From Telopea speciosissima (lineage: Eukaryota; Streptophyta; Magnoliopsida; Proteales; Proteaceae), in assembly GCF_018873765.1 (NCBI RefSeq), contig NC_057918.1, positions 68,568,371-68,632,370 on the forward strand: a stretch of 64,000 bases of DNA, read 5' to 3'. This document shows, piece by piece, positions 1 to 13,419 of this stretch; positions within the stretch are counted from its first letter, which is position 1, and every line of letters starts with the position of its first letter. The notes beneath the pieces were generated by a model that saw only the letters and a list, made by a program, of their open reading frames with translations, did no database searches and had not been told where the DNA came from. Made by a program: the position numbers and the translations under genes.

Positions 1-150
1 CATCTATGTCTGCACATATTCATTGTATATAAACACCGAAATTTCCAAACATTCATTATGTCCCCAAACTGAAATGCCAGCCGAATTGAAATTTACAATG
101 TACTCTTAGTATGAGTTACAAACTTATGGAGATACATTATGGTATGTCAG

Positions 151-559
151 GTGATTGAATTGGGTGGAACACCAACTATTGGGGATTGTGCCATGATACT
201 GCGTGCAGCCATTAGAGCTCCACTCCCTTCAGCTTTATTGAAAATCTTGCAAACGACACACAGTCTGGGTTATGTTTTTGGGAGGTAAGATCAGCTTTCT
301 TAGAGATGCCTTAAATCAATCATAAGCTGCCTCATCCTTCAAATTGAAATACCAATATCTTTCTATTTCTTTGTTTGGCTGCAGCCCTTTGTATGATGAA
401 ATCATCTTGTTATGTCTTGATCTTGGTGAACTCGATGCAGCCATAGCAATTGTTGCAGACATGGAGACCTCTGGAATCACAGTCCCTGACCAAACCCTGG
501 ACAGGGTGCTTTCTGCTAAGCAGGGTACTGATGCTGCTGTCGATGGTGAATCATTGTAG
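151..559 (+). CDS. 3' end of a PPR-like helical repeat protein (partial, last two exons)
   Basis: Two exons are visible, 151-284 and 385-559, joined by a GT-AG intron of 100 bp. The first exon ends two bases into a codon and the second completes it as Ser, so the frame runs without interruption to a TAG at 557-559. The visible C-terminus is about 102 residues, helical, with the repeat-like pattern LYDEII..LDLGELDAAIAIVADMETSGI typical of P-class PPR proteins. Such proteins usually act in plastids or mitochondria in RNA metabolism. Upstream exons lie outside the window, so targeting signal and total length are unknown. The 3' acceptor at 150 is AG but has a weak pyrimidine tract. The family is my inference from pattern; the coding frame is what the sequence shows. 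Confidence 0.72.
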
Positions 560-3267
560 TTGGGATATCGCAACACCCATCAATTCTAGTTTTGTCTGAT
601 ATGTCACTTGGTCCTGAGTTGCATATCTCCATGCAGTATGTCAATTTGGTAGTTTTAAGTGAAATTCATATAGATTTACCAGTCATTCCCAAATATTTAG
701 CCTTCTCTTATCATTTTGTTTTGGAAAATGATCAGCCATGGGATGATGGAACTTTCATCCTTCCACATATATGGAGCCAGGGATAACCCATTACAGTAGT
801 CTGTCCAAAATTGAGTTTGTCAAATTGCTAAGGTCATGTTTGGTGATTTTTTTTTGTACAGAAAAATAATTCTGATGCAATTACCTTTTGTAAATTATTT
901 CTTCGCAAAGCTCTGATATGGAGGATATCATTTGGAGTATGCTAGTAAAGCGTTTCTTTTCTTTTCATTTAAAAAAAAAAAAAAAAAAAAAATCTTAGGG
1001 TTACTAGCATTTCTTTGGACAATTCATAATTGGTTGCATATTTACCTAACACTGTTGCTTGAACTACTAAAGATTTAGTTTAAGGTTGCTAGTTCAGATT
1101 GAAACGTGAAGGGAAACAGAGGTGGAGCCTCGATTTGAACTAAACTTGCAACCCTAGGGTTTGAGAATTTTGGACAATCATAAACTTCTAAAGTTGGCGA
1201 CCTTGGAGTCCTAATTTCCACTGATGAAGTTGCAGTTGAGGTGTTGCAACTTTTTTTGCTAAAATTGCACCAAGCTGTGACTTTGACCGATTCAAAGATT
1301 AAAAGAAATTTTGTCTGTGCATTATTTAGGGTACTTTTAGGCACTTGCGGTGAGGGAGAGTTCTACTTCAGATTCAGGCAAGAAACTGCTGCCGGGTCGT
1401 GTGGCTCCTGCACCAGCACAAGGGCTAGTGAGAGCGTGCACATAAACATTGACATGGAACAGATTTTTGATTTCACAGGGGATGGGATAGTAATTTTGCA
1501 CATTCCTATTTCTGTTCACAGGAGCCACACAACAGCTTTCTTTTACCCTAGTCATTAATACTGGGTGAATGTTTCCTTTGTGAACACTTTGTCCATGCCA
1601 CCCATCTACTCATCGTTGAAGTTTTAGATTACGAGGTTGCATAATGAAGATCATAGTTTCTCTAAATCTAAACGTTTTAAGTATGTTGGAAGATAATGTA
1701 ATAAAGCTGCTCATCAAGCGGCAAGGTTTGCATGAAACAAAGAAAGCACCTGGATTGAATGGACTCCACCATGCCTGAACCCAGTGCTTGCCGAAGACGG
1801 ATTTGCAAGTTTATATTGAGAAACATGGACACTTTGCATCTTTCATCAAGAGCACAGATCTTGGCTAGGCAATTGTTAAAGCTGATATAGGTGTATTCTA
1901 AGATCAGTTTATCTCCCAAGTCTGTGTTTGTTATGTCCAGCCCCTTTGCTTTGGTCTAGTGATTATGCTAGACATTTCCATGTGTTATTGATCATCCTAT
2001 GTGACTGTAACCTCATTATTTGTTGCAACAAAATATCCATATCCCAAAAAAAAAAAAAATAAAGAGATTAGAAATCACCATCATCAATGCTAGATTGAAT
2101 TGCATCACCAACGAGATGCCAATTCTAGAGAATTTTCTTCCAAGCCCAAGATACATCATTAGGGCAAAGTGGCAGTCCAAAGTGGCCGGTCTCTGAAGGT
2201 CTGGGAGATGTAAATATACACGTAAGGGGTGTTTGTTCTTTGCCCAGGAGAGGAGGGTGCACTAGCATCTCCTACTCAGTCTTTCCTTCAGGCAAAGAGG
2301 CCATTTCATGTGAGGAGAGAGACAGACAGTTCTGTTAAATGGCCCACCACATTGACTTAACCATCAGAACCGAATGCTAAACATAGTGAACAATTTCTTG
2401 CTTTCTAAGAAAACCCTCAATACAATTAATAAAGCTGGAATTGCTTGGGGGAGGGGGGGAAGGGGACAAGGTATTACCAGTGGAATTTTGCTTGGGTAGG
2501 AGTTGGGAGACCATGGCTCTCTCTAACAGGCTCACCAACTGAAAAATTTGTGTGAATCAAATAACCATCTCATTGTGCAATCAGACAGCTACAATGAACA
2601 GTTAACCAATTATTTATTTATTTTTTTTTTCAATTTTCCCATATTGTCATAGCAGGAGTTACCATCTCATGGTGCAACTAGACAGCTACAATGACAGTTA
2701 AAAATATTTAAAGGCTAATTCATACTCTTTTCTTTTAACCACTTAGAAATTTGATATAGAAATGCAGCTTCAGGCAGCAAGGGAAGCGAGAGTGGTTTAA
2801 GGGCGTTGATGAAAGCCATTGAGAGAATCATACTAGCCAAAACCATTATGATCCAAGCCAATGAATTTATTTCAAAGCTGACCAGCGGAATAAGACCTGT
2901 GCTCAGTTTCTGTGCTTCTCCCAGCCTGTCATAAAAATCGGTCACAGTTAAGAAATTATAAAATGCAGTTATTGTGTAAAAGCACCCTGCCGGTCATGAT
3001 CTTTCATGCTCTGGTTTAGTTCAAGACCTCCACTATCCACAGCAAATCCTAAGAACAAGAAAATTCCAGAATTCAATAAGCTGCAGCAAAGTTCAGACTT
3101 CTCCCAGAAGCAACTTGGAGGATACAATCTAGGAATAATAAAGCCTGCCTTCAGGAACATCACAAGATAATCCTTATGATTATTAAAGGACGCGAAGAAA
3201 TTATTTCTCCATAAGTACCGAACTGACCAACCAAGCAACCACAACTTACTGGAACAAATTCTGCCGT
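560..3267. other. 3' flank and intergenic stretch between two convergent genes
   Basis: This 2.7 kb stretch lies between the stop codons of two convergent genes and must hold both 3' UTRs. It contains poly(A/T) runs near 970-990 and 2047-2060 and one dispersed repeat (1330-1545). Open frames here, including hydrophobic ones antisense at 2715-2945, show no family pattern I recognise and probably lie in the 3' UTR of the downstream gene. Confidence 0.5.
1330..1545 (+). repeat. Dispersed repeat R1, copy 1
   Basis: The core (CTCCTGCACCAGCACAAGGG, then a segment ending in TTTCACAGGG and CCACACAACAG) matches a second copy at about 63510-63650 (CCCCTGCACCAGCGCAGGGG and ACACAACCAAGCAGCG), in the same orientation and order. 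Weaker relatives appear near 7950-8110 and 58120-58240. It looks like an old short transposon family. I cannot see clear terminal repeats or a target duplication, so the class is unknown. Confidence 0.5.
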
Positions 3268-6200
3268 TTATTTGCCTTTCCGACGCTTAGTACTGGCACA
3301 GTCGGGGCAATACCACTTCCCTTTGGGGGGATCTTTCAGTCCAACACAGCCATAATGGAACCACTCTATCTTGCACTGTCGGAAGGTAACACAAAATCTG
3401 AATTTTAGATTACAGAAAAATAACATCAAAGGGAAAAACCAACACACAGAAAAAAAGAAAAAAAAAAGGGATAGTCATGTATACATCTGGGTTATCACAT
3501 GCAATCATCTCCCCAAAGCTGATTTGGTTGCAATAACAGTATGTTGGTTCATTTGGATCTACTGGCAAGTCTAAATCCATGCTTGGTGGATCTGCTGCCA
3601 CCGTCGCCGCTGCAGCTGAGCGTGTCCTGCAGAGATAAGAGGCCAGTGAACTAATATATCTAATAAGCCCATGAAATTAAACATGCGTGAGTGAAATAAA
3701 GAGCTTTCAAATGGGTGTTATACCTGAAAGTGCAAACTAGGTTACGGGTTTCAGATAAATGGAGGAATCAAACTATTATGACACTACCAAATTGGATATG
3801 GAAATACAAGTATCATCATGTTGAGAAAATATTAGTACCACAGTACCAGTCCTAAATGTAATTGCATTTTTATCTATTCCCTGTATTTTCACATTTTTGC
3901 ATTTATTTATCCCCCTAAATATTTAAACGCTTTGCATCTATATCTTGACATGAAAAAACAACCATCTATCATCACATTAAACTTCAAAGTTCCAAAATAC
4001 CATCAACCCTGTGATCCACAAGCATAAAGCATAACAGATTAAACAACATTGCACAACTGTATAACTACCCTGTAATCCAAGATACAAGTCAGCAGATCCA
4101 TCAGCACTACTACTGAAAATCTTCACCTGTTTGACATTTACATTTAAATTTCATGACAAACAATAGTAACTATTTTTTACTTTCAATAATATTCATAATA
4201 ATCATGCCAGTAATTGCTTTGTCAAAATAAAGTAATTTCCATATAATTCTAGACCTATTACCTCCCTCAATGATTTATCAACTTCAAATTGTGAATTTAA
4301 TTCAGGGGTTTGCAAAATGGCAAAATGGCTGTGGCAGTAGAACATCATCCAGCATAATGCATAAAAAACAAACTGGAAAATTGTACCTCGAAAGAAAGGA
4401 TATTCGACATATAAAAAATAAATGTTTCTGTCAACAGTGACTATGCATAAATTGCATGAAACCTTTGAATGTAAACTAAATGAAAGATAGATACTTCTTA
4501 CGCCCTCCTTTGCTAGTTTCACTTCCTCTTCCAGATTTTACGTTAATGTCGGAATTCAGTGCAGCAACCCCACCAGCACCAGCAAGATCTCTTTCTGTTA
4601 CAAGACACAGAACCACACACATAAGGGAACAAAAAAATTCCCAGAGAAGCTACAGAAATAAGGTGGGCTGTTTGTTTTTTGTCACAGGGAGAATTTTCTT
4701 ACAAAAGAAAGGGATAACATGCATCCAGGCACTAGCTACCAGCTGAATGAAGATTGAACTACCTCTTCTGAGCTCTTCATCAAGTCTCTTCATATATTGA
4801 TCAAGTTGCTGAACATGCGCATCCACCTGGATCATGATACAAACCACAGTCAGCACAACAAATTAAAGGAAAAAAGTCGATAATTTTCCACTTAAATAGA
4901 AGGAATAATTCTGCAAGCAGGAAAAAAAAAGGGGCAAATGATTATGCTCAGCCAATTTCCAAATAAAATGCTACTTCAGAACCTAGAGATAGTTTTCACT
5001 TTCACAATCAGACTTCTATCAAACTCTGGAGAAGTAAACAATAGAAATTCAGTTTATAAATCCAAGAGGATCAGTTGCCTGTACAGCTGAATATGTCAAA
5101 TAACCAATTTTGATACACCTACATATCACAAAATAAGCCTACAACAGAATAATGACACTGCATCCAATGCAATAGTTTGTCTTCATCTTCACATGAATAA
5201 AGGACATAATTATTCTTTGCAATATATGCAAGATAAAATCTTTTCTATTGACGAAGGAGAAAAGGGGAATGACAAATCAACAGCACATAAAATGTATAAC
5301 ATGGTCCAAGTCCAACAAAATGATATGGAAATTGTTCTTAGGATTGGCAAACTTAACCCATAGAATTCCTAAGAAGGATGCCTGAAAATGGATAAAACAC
5401 TCGTCAGATCCACAATTTTCTCCAAGTTGCAGCTCTTATTCTCGAAATCACTCCTTGCATTAGTTCCAAGTAAAAAGATATTAAGCAAAAGGGGTTTATC
5501 TAAATTTGTAGTGGGGCTCATCTGAATTTTCTGTCCATAATGTGGAAAAGGGTTATTGTTGGAAACATGGAGTCCACATGAACCAGGTCCAAAAGGACAG
5601 TTTCCAATCCCCACAAGAAACTGAAATATATCACTCTTAAGAATCAGAATGACCCACCACGATCAGGTTAGACATAACTTTTATTTTTTTTTTGGTAAAT
5701 AGGTTAGACATAACTAGGATGACCATTCCGTAGAAAAAGAAAATCTAATGCAGACCAAGTGTTGGGGGGGCAGGGAATAAAGGATTCACATTCGATACAA
5801 TTACAGAGAAATGTGCACTGCTGCAGTACAAGGCCAATGAGATTGACTGAAGGTGAAATTATTGAATAAGATCATAAGAGTTGCAGTGTGATGTACCAAG
5901 TCATAAGCCTGGATCGCCAAGCCAACCTTTTCATCAGCAATCCTGATGCAGTGCTTTTGCTCGTCAAGGGCATCATCTGAGAATCGTATAAGTGAAGTAT
6001 CCGGTGTGATATTACCAGACTGAACTCCTCTTTTAATATCCTCTATTTCTTGTTCACAACGTAATTCATTTTGACGCTGGCTTTCTGTTCATATTAACAG
6101 GAAAACACAGTTTGCCTGAAGAATGAAAAACCGCTCCAAAAGTAAAGGAAAGAAAATAGCAAGATATAAAAACACACAAGGCATGGATAATTCAAAGATG

Positions 6201-6887
6201 AAGTATCCAAACACCAAAAGAATGTACAGGTTTTAATGTCTAGCGGCCATATGCTTGTACAATTTCTGATTCACTGGATCATTTGTCCATCTGAGAGCTT
6301 TAAAATGCTAAAAAGAGATATGACTAGCCTTCGAAAATCCAAAAGGCCAAAAATTCTCAAAGGAAACACTGGTTTTTATAGTAGAAGGAACGAAATATTT
6401 GCAGATCTTCTGATTAGTGCATACTTTTCATTCCTTAACTCAGAAGAACCAATAAAATCGATAATAAAAATGGTAATAACAAAGATAAAAAAATAAAATT
6501 TTATTTTACATGATATAGAGCATACCTTGCAAACTTTTATCTAAATCACACATCAACGAATACTTTCTCTGCAATATAGTTGGCAATGATTCTAGACCTG
6601 AACAAATAACAGTTAATCTATCAAAAATTCAAGGTTAAATAACCATAAGATAAACAGATAAACCCAATTAAAAGTTTCAATCCATTTAATTAAATGAACT
6701 GGGCAATCATCTGGACAGTTAATTCGCTTCATTCTAAACATTATCGATAGATAACAAGAACTGGTCGAAAACAACTATAATTTACTATCATCTTCTTTTG
6801 TTTCTTATTCGTGGATATCGAGAAATTAGACAAAAATAGCAAAATTGAAGGAGACTTACTGGCTTGGAAGTCTTCGAGGAATGACAT
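3268..6887 (-). CDS. ING1: PHD finger protein ING1 (inhibitor of growth family), complete
   Basis: Seven coding exons on the minus strand: 6887-6860, 6597-6526, 6084-5897, 4826-4763, 4594-4495, 3626-3485 and 3375-3268. All junctions are GT-AG with matching phases, giving 233 residues, close to the roughly 234 of Arabidopsis ING1. The N-terminal ING domain (about residues 1-105) begins MSFLEDFQA and has the LDKSLQ and RQNE motifs. A basic linker follows ([18 protein letters not shown]). The C-terminal PHD finger has a full C4HC3 set: C181, C183, C194, C199, H205, C208, C221 and C224, ending in KRRKGK. ING proteins read H3K4me3 and belong to NuA4-type acetyltransferase complexes in the nucleus. 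The start is the first in-frame ATG; the open frame extends upstream only through a GTG at 6971, and the family begins with MSF. No disabling change is seen. Confidence 0.95.
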
Positions 6888-9374
6888 TGGAAGAAAAATA
6901 TAGGGTTTGATCCTCTCGCTTGCAGAGAAAGCACGAGAGAGATTTGTTGATGTGTTCTGCCTTCCCGCCACAAAAGTACCTAACCCTAGAGATTGATTAA
7001 TAGTGACTAATAGGGGCTAATTTTTTCTTTTTTTTAATTTATTTTATTTGTTTTGTAAAGGGTATTTACTTTCTCCATTTTACCCCTTTGATGTGATTGA
7101 GCTGATGCTCAACAGCTTTGGATGATCCTATCCTTTTCAACAAAATGCAGGCTATTTTTGGATGGCAAGAAAAGAAAAGAAATATATTTGTCATTCCACG
7201 GGCCTAAGAATTGGTTAATCTTTTGAGGTTGGTGTGGTTTGAGTGATATCATCACTATGAAAAAAAAAATTGACAGAGAGATAGACACATAAAATCATAA
7301 ATCAATCATTGTATCATCATGATTTTTATCTCATTACGTTTTTTTCTTCTATTTTCTTGGTATCCAAACGTATCCTAAAGGATAGAAAAATGGAGATGAA
7401 ATTTATGGTCTTAATTAGCTCTAAAACATTTTTTTTTTTTGACAATTCATCGAAAGATCTATTCGATGCAATGATAAGGTTGCTCCATTGTGACTTTGTA
7501 GTCTTAGATACAAATAAGGAAATAACCTCTCTGTGAAGCAGAGATAAAGACTTTGTACATTAGGTAAGCTCTTTTTACTTAAATATCTATTTGACCTAAT
7601 TGTACCATGAATCATGATGTGATAATTCCAATTGTTGAATAAATGGGGAATGGAATGTCACTACATAATTGAAACTCAAATTTGATTATGGGACTCTCTC
7701 TCTCTCCCATGCCCCACCTTTAATAATAACAAAGGGAGTTGTGAGTGGTGTTTTCTGCCACCATAACGTGCATTCCTGGATAGGAAACACTCTCCCTTTA
7801 TTATATACTCTTTCATGTATTAACAATTTTTCTTGTATTTTCAATCGTCTTTTTTTTAGGATTTTTTTATTTTATTAGTTTTTAATGCTTTTATTAGGTC
7901 TTAAAGGACTAAAATAGATTTGTCATTTTTATTGATATTTTAATAATAACAAGGGCAAGAGATCATTGTCTGGTCGTATAGCGTCTGCACTAGTGTAGGG
8001 ACCAATAAGAGTTTGTGCAGGAGCATTTGATTGAATGAAAATTTTAAGTTTATTGGAGGCTGAGGTAATTATGCATGTTTCTTTGTTCTGGGCGCAAGAA
8101 CCACGCGATCGATTAGCTTTAATTTTCACTAAAGACAATAATGAAATTGATATACCATTTGGAATTTGAAAGAATTGTAGATGGTCACAACACAATGGAG
8201 TCACTAGTATGTCCAAGAATTTCACAACCAATCAGGGTGCTCACTCAACAGGACATGATATACCACAACCCAGTATTTCGAGCTTCCAATCCCCTTGCTG
8301 GTTTGATCTTGAGATATCCATATCTCTAGGGTGGAGATGACCAGTCATAAAATCCAATCCTAAGTGAGATGCTAACCTCCTAATGTCCATATTCAGAATG
8401 CCCCTTGAGGTTACCTTAACAATACCAAAATTCCCCAAACATGAAATAGGAAACAAAAATATAAAACTACCTTTTAGATATAACATATCAAAACTGGTTT
8501 TCCAAAGAAAGAGAAATAGATAATAATTTTATACTAATAAATAAAAATATTTTCATGCAAAATTTAATACAAATACTTTTTTCAAACTGACAGTTTGTAG
8601 GTATGCATACACTTTCATAATCATCAAGTCAATGAAAATTAGAACATCAAGCACTAAGGTCAACACTCAATATACACGAGGTCTTTTCATGGAAGAACTT
8701 CACAGACCTTATGTGCACTAACCATTAAGAGCCTTTTCCTCATGTCTCTCATAGTCTAAGCAATTTTGACTAGAACTTCTCAAATCCATCACAGTCCAAT
8801 CAATGCACACATAAGCATATAATGCATCATGATAGTTGCGATTAAACCGAGGATTACAAAGTGACATCCAGATGATAATCCGTAAAACCGCTCCACTAAT
8901 CCAGCAGATCAAAAACAATAATATCAATTAACTAATTCTAAAAGCCACAAAATATACATACTACGTGCCCCCAAAATGAAAATAAAAATGTCCAATAATA
9001 ATGTACAGAAATAACATAAAATAAATCTTTGTTGGGCTACACAATTCCAATACTACGTTCAGTTATCACTATGAAACTTAATATATTAGAACACTCAGTA
9101 TTTTATTTTATTTTTACCTTTAAAATAATTTGTTTTGGAACAATATGATTTTAAGGATGACCAACCTATGGTGCAAGAGGACTATGAGTTATACTATCAG
9201 TCGATATTTCTACAATAAGCAGCCCAATAGGTACGATTTTTCCCATTTTCTCTTTGAATTCTCTTAATGGGCCTTTTGACTCTCTATGCTTGAGATGCGT
9301 AAATTAATAAAATTAAAAGTGTTGGAAATCTAAGGGCAAGATTATCAAATATTGCATATAAGTGATAGGCGCAA
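6888..9374. other. Upstream flank of ING1 and AT-rich intergenic DNA
   Basis: The first 70-100 bases are presumably ING1 5' UTR and core promoter. The rest is AT-rich intergenic sequence with homopolymer runs and a possible weak R1 relative near 7950-8110 (CAAGGGCAAGAGATCATTGT). I see no coding exon with a family pattern. Confidence 0.4.
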
Positions 9375-10840
9375 GTGGATAGAGGAAAAATTCACTCATA
9401 TAAGGTCATTATTACTTCCACCCCTTATTGTACGAATTCAATAATATCCCCAATTGTTCCTTAATATCCTCTCCACGTCAATTGAGGCCCTCGATCAAGG
9501 GATTCTCCCTTGATCATGTATGGAGGAAACATCCATTTATCTAATTACTCTCATCCCTATGTATGAAGTCGCTATTACCCTTGTTGTTCTTTGACTATTT
9601 CCATGTCATCTGAGCCCTCGATTAAAGGATTCTTCTTTAATTGTGGTTAGATGATTATCTAGGGTCATTATTACTCTCATCCCTTATTGCACGAAGTCAA
9701 TAATACCCCACCATTGTTTCTTTCCATGCTATTTGAGACGGCCATGGATTGAGGAAACATCCACTTGTCTAGGATTATTATTACTCTCACCCCTATTATA
9801 CAAAGTTGATTATACCTCTTATTATTCCCTAATACCCTCTCATACTTCCTGAGTCGGCCCACGTTCAAGAGGTTTTTCCCTTGATCGTGGGTAGAGGAAA
9901 CATACCCTTATCTAGGGTCATTATTACTCCCACCCCCTATTATACGAAGTTGATAATATCTCCACTCTTCTCTGATACCAAGGAATTCATAGGTGAAGAA
10001 AATATACATTTATCTAGGGTCATTATTATTCTCACCCCCTATTGTACGAAATTGATAATACTCCTCCTATTCCCCGATACTCTCTCCACGTCATTTGAGG
10101 CCCTCAATCAAGGGATTCTCCCTTAACTATGGGTGGAGGAACATCCACTTATATAGGATTATTATTACTCTCACCCCTATTATACAAAGTTGTTAATAGC
10201 TCCGCTATTCCCTAATGCCCTCTCCATATCATCTGAGGCCCTCGTCTCCCTTAATCATGGGTGGAGGAAATATCCACTTATCTAGAATCATTATTACTCT
10301 CACCCTATTGTACAAAGTCGATAATACCACATTGTTCCTTGATATCCCCTCTTCACGCCATCTGAGGCCCTCGGTCAAGTGATTCTCCCTTGACAATCAC
10401 TTGACCGTAGGGGGAGGAAACATCCACTTATCTAAAATCATTACTACTCACACCCCTTATTGTACGAAATCGATAATACCCCCATTGTTTCCTGATACCC
10501 TCTCTACGCCATCTAAGGCCCTTGGTCAAATGATTCTCCCTTGACTGTGAGTTTAGGAATCATATATTTATCTAGGCCCTAGGGTCATCATAACTCTCAC
10601 CCCCTATTATACGAAGTCGATAATACTTCATTGTTCACTGATACCCTCTCCACGTCATCTGAGGCGTGGAGGAAACTTCCACTTATCTCCCTTATCTCCC
10701 CTAACTGTGGGTGAAGGAAGCATCCATTTATCTAGGGTCATCATTACCCTCACCCCTATTACACTTAGTCGATAATACCCCTACTATTCCATGATACCAT
10801 CTCCATGCCGTCTGAAACCCTTGGTCAAAAGAGGAGGATA
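9375..10840. repeat. Degenerate tandem array, about 11 units of 100-150 bp
   Basis: The phrase ATTATTACTCTCACCCC followed by TATTGTACGAAGTCGATAAT recurs at about 9411, 9543, 9668, 9778, 9921, 10022, 10163, 10289, 10440, 10590 and 10741. Each unit also carries CCTCTCCACGTCATCTGAGG, a CCCTTGA..TCAAGGG inverted pair and GAGGAAACATCCACTTATCT. Spacing runs from about 100 to 151 bp because several units are internally deleted. It has the architecture of a small satellite or large minisatellite. No start-to-stop reading frame spans units, so I do not take it as coding. Confidence 0.9.
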
Positions 10841-11213
10841 TTAGTGGAATTTTCAATCACTTTTTTTGTGTGTGTCAATTTTCCCCTGGGATTCAACATC
10901 ATTTCTTGGATTTATTTAATCTCCGTTCAATATTTCTATTGGATATCATTCACTTCTAGCAAGCTTGACACTTTTTATGTCATGTAAATGGAAAACTCTA
11001 AGCTCTAGTTGAATCAAAGTGTATCAGTCAATTTATCAAATCTTTGCTTCTATCTTGAGAAGTATGAAGTAGCTTTGTGGGAGATGAGATGATTCGATTA
11101 AAACTGTTGAAGACTTATTGATCTCTCGTCGACTTAGGGTTAGTGTCAATTGTCAACACAAATCCGCGAAGAAAAATTCTGAAAATATCTTAGTCTAAGC
11201 CAAGTAGGGATGT
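10841..11213. other. Non-coding spacer before LINE remnant
   Basis: AT-rich sequence with no recognisable gene. Its right part may be the 5' edge of the LINE remnant that follows, which is truncated. Confidence 0.35.
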
Positions 11214-11877
11214 TGGAAGATAAACATTGATGGCAATTTGGTGGAAAACCCAAGCATTGGTGGAGCAGGGGGCTTATTTCGGGATTATATTGTTGCAACC
11301 CATTACTCTTTTTTGGTTAATTTGGGTCAGTGCACAAATTATGAAGCTGAGTTCTTAACCCTTATGTATGGTTTTCCCAAAGCAAAGGAACTAGGTTTAC
11401 AATCTATTTAGATTGAATGTGATGTCACATCAGTGGTGTTGGGTATTCAATCCAATTCAGTTTCATGGTTTATGAAGAAGCAGTGGATCGGTCTTCAACA
11501 TTATCTTTCAACCTTGGATTGGAAGATAACTGATTGTTACCGTAAGGCGAATCTCATAACGGATTATCTTGCAAAAGAAGTTGTGGTGCGTGGATTTTCA
11601 TATGAGTTGATACACTTTCCCCCATCATATTCTTTTTTTTTTTCCGATAATCCCTCGTCATATTCAAGATGAATTACAAAAGGATATTTTGGATAGGCCA
11701 AGGTTTCGTTTTACTTTTTAGGTGATTTGGGTGTCCTACTGATAGCATTGCCGAAGGTAGGATTTTCCTTTTCACTCTTTGTTTTTTCATCTGGGTACGC
11801 CTAGAAGTTAATTTTTACATCTTCTTTTTTTTTCCTCTCTTCTTAATATAATTTTTGGATCTCTTATAAAAAAAAAA
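11214..11877 (+). pseudogene. 5'-truncated LINE remnant: RNase H-like domain plus poly(A) tail
   Basis: From 11214 the frame reads WKINIDGN..PSIGGAGGLFRD, then NYEAEF, an IECDV strand and ADYLAKE-like residues (LITDYLAKE), ending at TGA 11670-11672. This is the order of an RNase H (RVT_3) domain as found at the C-terminus of plant L1 LINEs. One in-frame TAG at 11409-11411 interrupts it. About 200 bp later the sequence ends in AATATAATTTTTGGATCTC and an A-run at about 11867-11876, the usual LINE 3' tail. The upstream reverse transcriptase is missing, as expected for a 5'-truncated insertion. It is a dead fragment; a stand-alone RNase H-like host gene is less likely given the tail. Confidence 0.78.
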
Positions 11878-12814
11878 TGAAGGTGATGACTTATCAAAGC
11901 TAAACATTCATTTCCTCTAAATATCAATACTTATCATAAAATGAAAGTCCTAAATGGTTCTTTTTATTTGCATTTGTTCAATATCATATTGTGGATTTAG
12001 TAGAGCGTGGATCATCCCTTATATTTCTGAATCCAACATACAATTATTAATATTAATAAAATAAAAAAATACTTTTTGTTTTTTTGGAAGGGGATTCTTT
12101 GACTACTTTCCACATCTTTGCATGCAAATTTTTATCCTTATACAATGGTATTGGTTATTGATACATTTGATGCTTTATTCAATTCAAGATAAGCACAAGA
12201 AGTGGTTGAAAAGTGAGTTCATAGTTTTACAACATACAAATATTTCTTCTTTAATTTTCTTCTCTTCTTCTTTTTCCCTAAAATAAGGAGAGATATTGCA
12301 TATCCCATTTGACTGAATGTTAATACATGATTTGAACGTTAACAAGAGGAAATAAATTAATCTCGTGGCAATAGCATAAGTTTATGATTTCATAAAAAAA
12401 ACAAAAAAACAAAAAAAAACTAATTATATGAAGGCCAAAGAGAAGTTAATATGTTTAGAACGCAATTAATACATTCAGGTTTCCTTTCTAGAACCAAAAA
12501 CATATGAAAGCAATAAGTAGAGCATGCTTGTGCAAACTTAATTTAGACTCTTCCTATATCTTAGAGAAATATAACGGGCTGGGCAAAAAAAAAGTGAAAT
12601 AGCAAAAGTTTATGTAGATAGCCTAGAGGGTTTTTTCTAGACTATTTTGTTTTTTTTTTTTTTTTTTTTTCTCATATGAAATGTTGATGTGGCAATTTCA
12701 ACTATATTGATGTCTAGAAAATGATTTAGATTGATCTTATGTTGAATTTCAATCTCAAATTCCACCATATACCCCCATGTATTGATATATTCCTATTTTT
12801 TAAGTTGTTTTCTT
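11878..12814. other. AT-rich intergenic DNA
   Basis: About 0.9 kb of AT-rich sequence with long T and A runs (for example 12648-12670). I see no gene, tRNA or clear element in it. Confidence 0.4.
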
Positions 12815-13202
12815 TTGAGAAAAACTTTATTTTATTATCAAAAATTTTAAAGCTTTATTTTGCTATTTGACCAACTTAGTGTTGAATGAAACTTGACATG
12901 TGAACAAGAGACTTTGAGACCTTCCTATCCACATAATTTCAACTCTATCCAATCTACCATATGAGAAATATTGGTGCAGAACTACAGAAACTCTTTAGTC
13001 TTGCGAGAATAAAAAAAAATTCTCCCAAAAGAAATATAAATGTATTAACTAATGGGAAAAGAAAACCAAGACGCCAGACTGGGAAAGAATATGCACGCCT
13101 TCTCACATAGTGATCCTTGGGTCCAACACTAATACTATCTCCTCCCAAACCAATCTCACCGGGATCAATTAGCTGGCACACATCCTCACTGCCAGCCAAA
13201 AC

Positions 13203-13419
13203 TGTAAGGGTATTTATGTAATATCCCTTCATATATTCTAATATAATCCTATTTGTATTAATACTTAGGCTGTGAGGGGCAATCTAATAATTAGCCCATC
13301 TAACCTAAACTCTAGTTTTCCTATAAATACTAGCTGGAGGTAGCAGTCTGGGTATTCCAAAATAGATACTCAGGGTGTAATGCTTTAAGCAATCTTGTGC
13401 TTAAACCCTAACGCTAATA
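13203..13419 (+). repeat. Copia 5' LTR
   Basis: It begins TGTAAGGGTATTTATG and ends CCCTAACGCTAATA, where the partner LTR ends in TAACA, so the terminal CA has decayed to TA. It contains TATAAATA in the middle (CCTATAAATACTAGC), a plausible promoter TATA box, and near its end the telobox-like AAACCCTAA. Confidence 0.92.

Noticed and set aside
2715..2945. Minus-strand hydrophobic frame, 76 codons
   Set aside because: It lies directly downstream of the ING1 stop in the presumed 3' UTR, has no family pattern and no conserved start context.
6741..6973. Apparent N-terminal extension of ING1 (MAGRQ.. or MWREG..)
   Set aside because: The first codons are GTG and TTG, not ATG; the ING1 family begins at the MSF residues encoded from 6887.
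9375..10840. CRISPR-like array
   Set aside because: Repeats are 100-150 bp, diverged and directly abutting with no unique spacers, in a plant genome.
11433..11672. Stand-alone RNase H-like host gene
   Set aside because: The domain starts upstream at 11214, has an in-frame TAG, and is followed by a LINE-type A tail.
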